DNA from: Liopterus haemorrhoidalis
Lineage: Eukaryota > Arthropoda > Insecta > Coleoptera > Dytiscidae
Direction of reading: 5' to 3'
NCBI GenBank assembly: GCA_963971575.1
Contig: OZ020616.1
Location: 15,593,575 to 15,657,574 of the forward strand
Length of the DNA stretch: 64,000 nucleotides
This document shows positions 22,501 to 34,500 of the stretch, in pieces (positions within the stretch are counted from its first letter, which is position 1; every line of letters begins with the position of its first letter). The notes under the pieces are model-generated. The model saw nothing but the letters and a program-made list of their open reading frames with translations. It searched no databases and had not been told where the DNA came from. The position numbers and the translations under genes were made by a program.

Positions 22501-25500
22501 TAATCTTTCGTCCAGACCATATACCTTCTGGCGTTTCATCAATTAAGTTGCTACTTATTGTTTTGTCCATTTTCGCATCAAACAGCATGCACTTGGCTCT
22601 TTCAACAATTGTGCGGTTAGCTCGTTCTGCGATGCCATTTTGCTGTGGGGTATAAACGTTGGATGTCTGATGAATGATCCCAAACTTCTTGCAAAATGTA
22701 TCGAAATCATTGTTGCAGTATTCTTTGCCATTATCTGTTCGGAAGATTTTAATTTTTCTTCCTGTTTGGGTCTCCACCAGCTCCTTGAATCGCTTGAAAA
22801 TATCAAGCACTTCCCCCTTGGACCTTAAGAAATATACAAAAATTTTACGTGTATAATCATCAATCAAGGTTAAGAAATACTTAGCTCCTCCAATCGATGT
22901 CGTCTCCATTGGACCGCATAAGTCAGAGTGGATTAGATCGAGCATACCATCCGTCTTCGATTTGGAATGTTTGAATGATGCTCGAGCTTGTTTACCCTCT
23001 AAGCAAACTTCACATTTTATTTTCTCCATCTCGCCTTGGATATCCATGCCATCGACTACTCCTTTTCCCATCCTTTGAAGGTCAGCATAATTGATATGCC
23101 CAAAACGACGATGCCATTTATGTAGAGTATTGCTAGCAGATGCTACCATGCAACTTGCTGATTTATCTTCAATTTTGTATACACCAGATTTACATTTTGT
23201 GTGGACTAATAGATAATTATTTTTATCATAAATGCTACATCCATTTTTATTGAATATTACAGTGTTATTCTTTTCGACAATTTTTGCGATTGATAATAAA
23301 TTTACAGTTAGATCTGGAACTATCAGTACTTTTTCAACATCAATTTTACAATTGTTTATGCACAACAACGCGTCACCAACACCCGTTACATTTAGTTTTG
23401 AGTTATTAGCGACCGTAATGCTTTTAATGTTACAATTTTCTTTATTATTTATACAGAACGGCACGGACGTCATGTGGTGTGTTGCACCACTGTCTATATA
23501 CCATTCATTGGATTTATTATCTTCTTGCGAAAAATATCCAGTTGTAAACGCGCCTTTACAATTAGCTTCGGTCTTTACCAAATTATTATTTTTAAATTTT
23601 TTATCACGGCATTCCGCGGTCTTTACCAAATTATTATTTTTAAATTTTTTATCACGGCATTCCGATGCCTTATGATTTTTCCTGCCACAATTGTAACATT
23701 TAATAACTTTTTTATTCCACGTGTTGTTGTTATTACTTTTATAATGCTTCTTATTTCCACCTAGGAAAGCAGTATTTGTTTTATTGCTGTACTCTGTTTC
23801 CAATAATTTTGACTTTATAGAATCTCCAGTAATTTTAATATTACTGCTTTCGATTCCCATGATTAATGGCTTAAAATCTTCTGTTAGACCAGCTAGTAGG
23901 ATAGCACCAATCCATTCTTCGGTTATGCTAAACCCGACGCCTTTTAGTTTATTGGCTGTTCCTATGACCATGTTTACATAATCAGACATGCTGTCACAAT
24001 TTTCCAATCTAACCGTGATTAATTTTCGTAGTAGTCCAATTTGTCTACTTAAGCCTTTATCATCGAATAAATTTTCGAGAGCATTCCATATTTCAGATGC
24101 AGTTTGTAGCGTTTGCACATGCACAAATAATGATTCATTTATTGACAAAACGATACGTGCTTTTGCCTTTTTCAACTTGTCTGCATCTACCACTGTACAT
24201 GGTGTTTCGATACACTCATCCAGTCCGTGAAATTCTAACATGGTTTTCATGGCAAATTTCCATGTATGATAGTTTTCACTTCCTTTTAGCTTCTCAACCC
24301 AATTATTATCATTAGTTGTCATTTTTGCAACGAATGCCAGTGAACAACAAATGTATCACAACTTAAAAATGTTCTTACAACTTTTTTCTGATTTATAAAC
24401 GCGACACACGCTTTTTTAAACTTTTATTTTCACTTACAGTTTTCTCTGCCGTTATTCTGGGCCCATAACCTGTTGGGAAGTGGTTGTAGAAAGACTGTCG
24501 TAGTAATAAATAAATATAGTTTAGTTAATATATCTTTTATAAATACAGAATATACAAAATAATAATTATATGTCAAATATCAAATTATATTATCATAGCA
24601 ACGACTTCCAGTTGAAAAGCAACCTAGCAACCGATACTATCAAATATTGAGATATATTTTTTTAACACTTCAGGTGTTTCAAGCTCTCGCCTGCGTGCAT
24701 GCGAAAGCGCATCAGAAGCACGGGGTGCTTCCGTCTCTTCAGGAGTCAAATAAATCTTGCGACGTACATATCTCTCATTATTTTTCTGTCGTACCATATC
24801 AGAATTTTAATTCTGCTGGCGATTTCTCCATCTCTGTTGCCTCTCCTTATTTAATCGCCTTTTTTTCGCTATAGGATCTTCCATTTTTCTCAATTTATGT
24901 TATCCAAATATTTTTATAAATTAAAAAAAAAAAAGGAAATGTGTACTTTGAACTACACGTAATAAAAACAGTAAATAAAAATTATGAAATGTAACATCAA
25001 TTGACACAACCTTCTTTGATTAAGCCAAGGTACTGAGAGCTCTGGTCTCGGTAACCGAGCTGCTCTTGGAGCAGTCGCTCCCCACCTGTCAATTCGTGAA
25101 CGACCGCACACCTCAAGCCCCGCTAGCACCTAGGAACTTAGCGTTACGTTAAGATACACAGGAATTAGGGCTTTTATATATATATAACTATTGAATCTAC
25201 TCGATTTAGAAAGTTATGATTATTGTGATATAAAATAAACTTAATAACATTGGTTTCTTTGTCTGAAAACACGAGCACTAAGCAAAGTAATGGCGTAAAA
25301 GTACTTAACTTGCAGACTGGCGTCCGCACAACCCTCTTAGTAACAAGAAGGGTGGTCGCGCACCTCGCACTCATGTGACCATCCAGTGGCGTCTCGTTAC
25401 AATTGTCAAAAAAAAAAGATTAAAACAATGAAATTATAGCTAAATTGATTTCAAGCCACTTGAAATTTTTATAATAAATAGTTTACATATTATATTAAAT

Positions 25501-28500
25501 AAAAATAATCGTCAGCTGCCGACATAACGGGGTAAAGATCGTCAGTTGATTACATTATAAAATGCTTAGGCTAAATGCCTGCTCAGCAATTATAATCCCT
25601 CAGCTGACGGTCTTACCCCCATTGTATAAGTATTGTATATTGTATTGTTCGATGTATAAGTTTCATTGAATATGAAATGATTTTACATCATTTTTTTCTT
25701 TTTTCATGACAATTTATATTATAATATAGCAGATAATTATCTGTCTCATTTTGTGATACGAAACTAAGAGGAAAACTTCTTTTTTTATGTCGTATATTTA
25801 AAATATCATCTTAGGGTGGTAATTCTGTAGTGACGCCTTTCAAAATATTTGACATGTCAATCACAATTTTGACATCTCAATCGTAATTTTGCCATGCCAG
25901 TTGGTTATCTGACATATGTAGTTTCTGAGTGAATATAACCTCGATATAATAAAACTTAACCACACATTTAAAAGCCAGATTTACAAGTTCACATGTTTTC
26001 ATAAAAGTCTATTTACACCACAACAATCACCAAAGTAACCAGATCTAGTTTCGTATTACAAAATGACAGATTATACAAGCGACTGACGTATAATCCCCCA
26101 CTACGCATGCAGCTGACTTTTTTTATTATTATTATTATCACTTAAACAATAACTGTGTAAATTTTCAAGTGGCTTGAAATGACTTTTGGATTTTTTTTTT
26201 TTACTAGATGTAATCTCACAACCAGCCCATAATATTACTCGTTCTGTTAAGAAATTTATTTTCTTTTTATTACGCCATTCCATGAACAAGTTATATTCTT
26301 TTAAATTAACATCTTTAGTTTTTGAGGCAATAAGTTTTGCTCTGCCTCATTTGCTGTTGCGATTATATCTTATAGTTTAATATCTGAATCTTCTTGTAAT
26401 TCCATATTTATGTATTTCACAATATTTATGCGGCAATTTTGTGGCAAATCTGTAAGCTTAGAGAGAAAATCTATAAGAAACTGTCCATAAAAACACATAA
26501 AACAACTCCTTAGATACCATCGTCTGTAATTTACAGATTTACCACAGAATTTTCGCATTAATATCACAAATTGCAAATTGGTTTGAATTGGTTTCAAAGC
26601 ACTCTCTGATTCTTCTTCGAACTGTACCGATAAGCATCCATGGAAGTGCTTTTGTAAACCTAATTATTTTGTATTGTTCTTATGACGAGTGAAAAAATGA
26701 AACTTATGGCACTTTTTTTTTCACGCTTTTTACTTTTTTTAACTCCCACCATAAACAGGCATTTTATGCACTAAATATAGTGAACTATAGTGAAATATAG
26801 TACCGTTTTTTTAACAGAAGTAGAAAAATAGAATTATTACACAAATTTTTGCTTCCCAGGCCTGTATTATTATTTTTTTTTAAATATATATATATTAATA
26901 AAAAAGGTATTTTATGAATAAGAAGATATGATTTTATTGATCAACTAATACGTCTCGCACATCATATAGTCGGATTGCTGATAGGTGACTGTTACATGTA
27001 TGTATCAAGAACTGCATTCATATAATAATCTAGTTACCATTTTTCAGCGATTTTAAAAATGTTTTTTGTTATTTGTGTTAACTGTCAGTGTCTGGTAATA
27101 AATATTAATTAAAATACGGCTTGCGGTCAATTATTAAATTCACAAACTTTAATTTTAAATCTGCTGGAATAAACAACAAATTATAATCCAAAATTTACGA
27201 ATGAGTATACATTTTTCCTTATTTATAATTATAACCTTAAAATTAATAATTTTGTTTGTTTGAGTACTGCTGTAAATTTATTTTCGCGCTCTAATTAGTA
27301 AAGATATCTACGAATATTGCCATTTCTTTCTAATGTTTTGTTTTTTATTCAAATAATTTGGAAGGTTAGTTGTCAACTTGCGTCACTATACGTTACTATG
27401 GGTATGCAAATAATTATAATGATATAGACAGAGAAAGCATATAGTATTGAATAGCGATACTTGTAGCAACGAACAGTCACTTATCAGCAATCCGACTATA
27501 TGATATATTTTCTACTATTCTATTTACATAAAACAATATGCCTTAGCAACGATATAGCACACTAGGATCGTTAATAAGTGTAAATGTTGCATAATTATAT
27601 TTTCGCTAACATATACAGGGTGTTTGTTTGAAACGGGGCACCCCGAAAATCTCCTTTATTTGTAAATATACAAAAAATCTTCAGAACAAAAGTTAAACTA
27701 TGGGACAAAAAGGCCCATATAAAGGTTACTATAAGAATTCTGAGGCACTTCCGGTTTCACCGGAAATGATGTCAACTTTTGATCTAGCATAGGGAATCGA
27801 TAATTTTATATATTTTTCCTTAAAGTACATTAAATTAGCTTTACAATGACACCAAAAAGTCATATTTTTATGTTAACCATTTCAAAATGACGACCATTTA
27901 TTTACAAAATAATAATCAACATAAGTTTTACAAAGTTGAACGTAGCAAGCTTTAAAAACAATAAAAAAAGAAACAAAATATCTCTAAAATAAACTGTTAT
28001 AACTAGTTATTATATGAAATAACATGAATTTTATTGTTTTCAAAGCTTGCTACGTTCAATGCTTGCCACAATAATGTGTCTCTTTCAAAGAATATAGAAT
28101 TAAAGTAATTGTGTTTAAGGTAATGGCAGTTTACACGGTGTAGAAGGTATCCGTGAACTAAGTGTTGAACTAGATCAGAAAAAGCAACAACTCCATGTTA
28201 AACTCCTTGATGAATTACGTATTCATCTCTATGTCCGTACTTCGCAAGAAGCTTTAAATTTACGACGACAGGGGTCAGGACGAGAAGCTTTGCCTTTTAC
28301 TTCTCCATTTCAGCGTAGTACGGAATTACGATTGTCGAATAGGCAGAGATCGGCAAGGAAGAATTTGATGGAGATTTCACAGTTTAAACCTGAGGATTCT
28401 AAATGTTTAGATGTTGAAGAGGATACAGATGTCTTGAATCCAGAAGAGGATTCTTGTCATTTTATGGCTATTTTGGTGAAATGTTTAGCTCTTCTGGAGA

Positions 28501-31500
28501 AGTTACCAGTAGCTGTTGAGACTATTCGACTTGAGATGCAGACTGAATTATTATGTGTCATACATAGGTAAGTTCATATTTAGTCTCAAATTAGGATAAG
28601 AATAAAAATGCAGTAGGTGACAGTACGAACCGCAAACGATTTATGTATATACTGCAAATACATTCGTGAGAAATATGTATTAAAAATATCTTTATTTATA
28701 AAATTATTTATATATACATATAAAAAAAAGATGTGAAACGTGAATTTTCAGGATTTTGTTGGTATTTAATAAGTATAAGTAGCCAACATAACGCTGGATG
28801 TCTAGGAATATTTGTTTTATAATCGCATCAAAATCTACAGTTTTTAATTATTCATTTATTATTTATTCATTATCATTTTTATTCGTTACTTGAGTACTAA
28901 GAGCTTTCATTTAATTTTTTAAACAAATTTAAATAATGTGCGAAAATTTCGTTACAATGAATAAATTAAAAAATCCCTGCGTTTTTTCTCTATTTGCTTC
29001 GTATTCAAGTCTTCATTAAATTAATAATAATAATAATAATAAATTTATTCAACCAATAACACATTACATAAATGTTGTGGTTTAGCCAAGATGACACATA
29101 TAATATAAAATGAAACCTCATGAGTTAAACAATACATATAAATTTAAGAAATACTACAGTTAGGAGATTACATAATTCAATATTAGCCTTTATGGTGTAG
29201 ATATTCCTGTATACAAACAGTTGGATAGTAAAAAATATAGATGTCTTCGTCATCAAATAAAATTTCTTTATATTACTTAAAAGCATCCCAAAACCTTCAT
29301 GCGTCATTTTTATATTATTGTACAAAACAAGTAGCAGGAGGCAGACTTCATGTAATCAAACACACATAACTTATTTGTTTACAAAAACATATTTAAATAA
29401 CAAGAATAACTGCACAATCTGAACAAAGCGTTCGTCTTTGACTTTCTTGCACAGTATGCACAGTGGTCACGTGACAAAAAACTTGCATGACACAGAGTTA
29501 ACACTGCACAGTTATGCCGAACGCACCTTGTAAAACATTTTAACATATTTTTCAAAATGAAAATTTTGAAAATATCTTCACAAAAACGTACAAAATTACG
29601 AGCTGTGAACAAAATGAAAAGAAACAACCTAGAAGATGGTGAATTAGAACGTCTACGGCTCTAAGTGGAACTGTCAAATTTGAAAATGAAACACATAATC
29701 TATACATTTCTTATTTATGCTACAACTAAACAGATAAAAATATACTTAGAATACCCTAAAAATTGATGAAAAATATAACTTGTTTTATTTTTGAAATAAA
29801 TTGTTCAATTTATTGATAAAATTTGAACACTTTACACACAGCAATAAATCGAAAGTCAACTTTTTCAATTTATTGATCAATAAATTGAACTGTGTAAAAC
29901 CCAATTAAATCTAAAAAATAATTAAAACCGTAATATACGTTTCTTTGGTTTAAGCGGAACTAGATTTAGACAACTAGTTATTTTAATCAGTTAAATAAAG
30001 CATTTGATAATTTTGTTTAGCAAAAGCCACCATCAAATATTAAAAAAAAAAAAATAGCTTGTGACTACTTCAAGAAAATTAATATTCCATTTGATTCCGC
30101 TTAAAGGTTTGGAATAGCCTATATATTTGTAATTTTGTTTTTTAGGAGTACTTTGCAAGTAAATGACCTAATAGCCGTTCAATCCAGCGAAGTAAAGCCA
30201 CAAATGAAACAAGGAGCACTACTCGAACTTATACAGACATGTTTTGAGCAGTTTCGAGCAGTCGGTCAGGCACATGCTACATTGTTGAGTCACTTATCTC
30301 GAGCTATAGAGAAGTATAATGTAACTGACTGTAAACTCTACGAAATGAGAGATTTTTGGAACAAAGTACAAACTGTACTTCAAATGTTGTTGACTGATTA
30401 TTTGGATATACAGAACATAACTTCGGAACCTGCTATTCCGTACTCGGAGAACCTGGATATGTCTTCATATTTCTCAAGAAGAAAAGCGCCCAGGTATTGT
30501 TAATCATTTTTAGCCTATAATTTTATAACGATTTTTTTATTCATATAAATATCTTAGAAAACTTCTTGTAGAACTAATATTCTACAATACTAATCTTCCG
30601 ATACAATGCAAATCAGCTTGGAGATTCACTCAACTTCCATTAAGTAATATCATAATGAATATTGAAAATAGAAATAAACTGCTTTCTCTGGATTTTGATT
30701 CTTTATGGGTTCTATACAGGGTGTCCCAAATAACTTGTTAAGCATGGGAATCTCGAGAATAGTAATAGATACGAGGTTGGTTAAATTAGGCTAAAGTTGC
30801 CGCATTAAGGGACCATTTGTTCCCCCCAAAAAATATATAGGTTACTAGATATGCACGAAAATGTAAATTTTCCGGTTTTTAATTTTTGCTCATAACTTCC
30901 AAAATAAAAATATTAACAGGGTTATTCAGAGACAACATTTTAAACACTGACTAAATTAAACTCTGTTTATTTATGTATTTATTTATGTATTCAGAAACAT
31001 ATAGTCGGATTGCTGATAGGTGACTGTTACATGTATGTATCAAGTAATGCATTTATATAATAATCTAGTTACCATTTTTCAGCGATTTTAAAAATGTTTT
31101 TTGTTATTTGTCTTAGCTGTCAGTGTCTGTTAATAATATTAATTAATAGATCTTGCGGCCAACTATTAAATTTACAAACTTTAATTTTAAATCTGCTGGA
31201 ATATTTTAAATCCGAAAAAGAGAACAATGGACCACTTATTTCTCTATCTTGTGTCCGTCAAAGAGTAGCAGCTGCCTTAAAGATTTCGGAATCAACAATT
31301 CGTAGAATTATAAAACGTAATAAATCTGAACCAGTTTATTTTATTGATACATTGGCACAAACGTATGGTCATGAATTACTCAGATTACCTTCTTATCACT
31401 GCCAGTTTAACCCCATTGAACTAATTTGGGGTATAACAAAAAATTATTATGATAGACATATTGGTCAAAACGGATATAGAGATAACGAAGTTTTGAAAAT

Positions 31501-34500
31501 GTGGCAAGTAGCCTGTGGTCAAATTAGTTGTGAAATTTTGGCAAAATCTGTTAAAAAAATCGAAAATTTAATAAATGAATGGTGGGAAAGGGAAAGGATT
31601 GTTGATGATATTAATCCAATAATAATAAATACAAGAAATGACAGCGATAGTTCAGATGACGACGATATCATGCATTACAGTGACTAATTTTTTTTAAATA
31701 AAAATAAACATTTGAATACAACTTGTAGCAATATATTATATGAATAAATATATTTTTACTTAATATTTTATTACTTTGTACTTAGGGGAAACATAAAAAT
31801 TTAATTTAATTAAACAACAAATTATAATCCAAAATTTACGTATGAGTATAAGTTTTTCCTTATTTATAATTATAACCTTAAAATTAATAATTTTGTTTGG
31901 TTGAGTACTGCTGTAAATTTATTTTCGCGCTCTAATTAGTAAAGATATCTACGAATCTTGCCATTTCTTTCTAATGTTTTGTTTTTTATTCAAATAATTT
32001 GGAAGGCTAGTTGTCAACTTGCGTCACTATACGTTACTATGGGTATGCAAATAATTATAATGATATAAATAGAGAAAGCATATAGTATTGAATATCGATA
32101 CTTGTAGCAACGAACAGTCACTTATCGGCAATCCGACTATAGTAACTATTTTTTAAACAATATCTAAAATAAACACTGTCTAAATAAAGACAGCTGAAAA
32201 TTGGGCAAGTTGATAATAAAATAATTGAACTTAACTTTGGTCTCTTTCTAATTTTTATGTGCTAGAAAGAGATAGAATATCACAATTATAACCTCATGAT
32301 CCATCAACGACATAGCTCTTATATACTTTCTTTTTCTATGACTTTGTAAAGTCGCTATTGTTCTTTTTCTTACACATTATACTGCCTACACATGACAATG
32401 GCTGGACCGATTTTAAAAAAGAATATTTGGTGCACCTACCTTACCTATTTCGGTATATGTAGATTTTGAAGAGGTATTGTATAGGTTATTTAAAAATTAT
32501 TTTCTCGAGAACGGCTAGACCGATTTTAAAACTTTTTTTTTAAATTAAATTGAATTTATACTTAGTATAAATCCCGGTGGTTTCATAATTTTAATATGGA
32601 TGCCGTATATTGCTCCAATAATAGATGGACCATATTATAAAAATTTCTCATTTCTTTTTCTTGATGCAATTTTATAAAAGCATCTTTTTTTAGAGCGAAC
32701 GCAACTGAAATGTCCCCTACCGAAGTATCTAAATTCGGATAATAATTGTAATTTTGAACCTATATGCCGTCCCTTATATGTCACATGATTAATTTCATTT
32801 TCAATAAGGTGGTGTATAAAGTAACTCCCTGTTTAGGAAAACAATATTTTTCACGAAAAATTTTATCACTATAATTATTATAGGGATTTTCCCTGTCCAT
32901 TTAAATTCTGACAAAATTTGTACACACAAACTCATTTATATCCTTCACTTCTTCAATATCTTCTAAATATTTTTTCGTTGAATCACTCATTTAGAAATCT
33001 CACGTACATAATAATCTTAATACACAAAGTTAAACTACCCACATACGTTGTCTAAAAAATGTTTATTAAATTGTAACTTAACTACGATAACTAGAATGAA
33101 ATGTTGTCTCTGAATAGACAAAATCAACTTAACCACTGTAACTAAGAAAAACAGTGTTTAAAAATTAAAATGTTTAAAAATTGTCTTTGAATAAGAAAAA
33201 AAATTAAACGCTGAATTTAGACAGTGTTCGTTCAAATGACACTCCGCGACCATGAGCGGGCGTGAGCGTGACTACGAAATTATATTACGTGCGTGAACGG
33301 GAGTAAATAAAAAAAAAAACGTGACATGATTATTATTTTTTTTTTACACGGCAAAAAGCTGAAATACCAATTTTTTAATTATTACCAATCTTTACCAATC
33401 TTTTATAGGAAATAAAGGTTAAAATTTCAAAAATACAAATTGCATACACTGCATTTTCCCAGGAACTTGTCAGTTTTTGGATATGGCTTTTTTTATTTAT
33501 AGCATTCTACTATGCGATCTATTACTATCTACTATGCAACGTGACCCTCTTGCATTAATAAAAATTTTACAGTCGTGAGCGTTCATGGCGTAATATTTTA
33601 TGTATCCAGCGTTAAGTATCCAGAAATTAAGTCTCAAGAATGACGTTAAATGCCTTGGGTTGGGATCGGGTCGGTCAAAAAAAAATGTTGTTCAAGAGGG
33701 GATCCTCGGACTACATAATTTTAAGAACCCCTGGTATAATGGTTTCTAGTTTATACTTACGAAATCCTAAAAATGAGTAGAGATAGAACTCGCCGGTTCA
33801 ATATACGCCGATTCACTTTTATGCCTGCGCTGAATAGTACGCCTGGGATTCTCCGATCTGATCGGCAAAGTACAGCGACAACTAGATTGGACGGCGCTCC
33901 AGTATCCGCGTATAAATATTCTTTTACAGGTCTGGCATGTATCTAGTTTAGTTATTCGTAATTAAATTAGTATATTTCTTTCTATAAAATAGGTGTTTTA
34001 TTGCATACACGTTTTTTACGCATATACAAAAGGGTACAGTAAAACAAATACCATATCTGAGAAGAGGAGAAAGGAAATGTTAACTCAAGATGGACCTAAA
34101 AGGGCTAGAATTTCTATCTCCCTTGAGAAGAAGATGGAAGTTATTAGACGAATGGAAAGCGGGGGAAAACATCCTGATGTCTGCAGAATAATTAATTTAC
34201 CGCCTTCAACTGTTACTACCATTATGAAAAATGCAGACAAAATCAAACAATCTGCTCAGCAAACTACAGAAGTAAACGCTAAGTACGAGTCAACAAGTAC
34301 TAAGTCAAATAAAATAGCATTATAGATACCCTTTATGTCTATTGTTTATTTACTTGGAACCTCAACCTATACCCTCACTATAAGTTAGGTTCATTTTACG
34401 CCGGTTCTCCTAGGAACGAAACTGCGGCGTACATCGAGTTCTACCGGTACTTGGTCATTGTGCTATATTATGACCTATTATTATAAGTTTATTAAATTTT

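Larger units (their letters stand above)
20239..24667 (-). mobile_element. Full-length Ty1/copia retrotransposon
   Basis: A 4429-bp element with 197-bp LTRs at both ends that look identical by eye. Each LTR is TG...CA as read on the + strand (tgttgggaag ... ttttaaca). Flanked by 5-bp duplications cttca at 20234-20238 and 24668-24672. It has a primer-binding site and polypurine tract next to the LTRs and one long gag-pol frame. The apparent LTR identity implies a very recent insertion. It sits in Sec8 intron 3, antisense to Sec8. Confidence 0.97.
19967..25190 (-). mobile_element. Helitron remnant interrupted by copia
   Basis: Read on the minus strand, it ends in gttggcaacgggtctgctag followed by T, the CTAG-T end of Helitrons. 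Its 5' side near 25190 has a tatatatatataaaag block typical of insect Helitron starts. On both sides of the copia the minus strand translates as Arg/Glu/Ala-rich repeats (for example ETEAPRASDALSHARRRELE). This fits the N-terminal region of a Helitron protein. No helicase or Rep domain remains. Confidence 0.6.
19262..26230. repeat. Long-arm inverted repeat enclosing Helitron and copia
   Basis: The left arm (about 19262-19885) and right arm (about 25420-26230) are inverted copies. Shared blocks include aagtcatttcaagccacttg, gattatacgtcagtcgcttg, gattgacatgtcaaatattt and ccgtcagctgagggattata. The right arm has about 150 extra bases. The centre holds a minus-strand Helitron end and a complete copia. 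Probably a foldback or long-TIR DNA element; superfamily unknown. Confidence 0.75.
30921..33194 (-). mobile_element. PIF/Harbinger remnant with a nested MITE-C element
   Basis: Inverted ends ttattcagagacaacatttt at the left and, near 33095-33194, gttgtctctgaata and attgtctttgaataa at the right. The minus strand at about 32985-32560 reads MSDSTKKYLEDIEEVKDI, then ENPYNNYSDKIFREKYCF, and after a gap SIIGAIYGIHIKIMKPPG. This is the HARBI1 nuclease pattern (NP-F-x-YSD-x-x-F-x-x-RYRF ... VIGAIDCTHIKI); the first catalytic Asp is changed (YGIH for DCTH/DGTH). Stops and frameshifts are present. The nested element occupies 31002-32139. Confidence 0.7.

Noticed and set aside
23232..24315. Several plus-strand frames over the copia
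   Set aside because: Antisense shadows of the gag-pol frame.
27000..27140. Possible exon in intron 3 with VICVNCQCL-like translation
   Set aside because: The same sequence is the terminal region of MITE-C at 31080-31200; not host coding.
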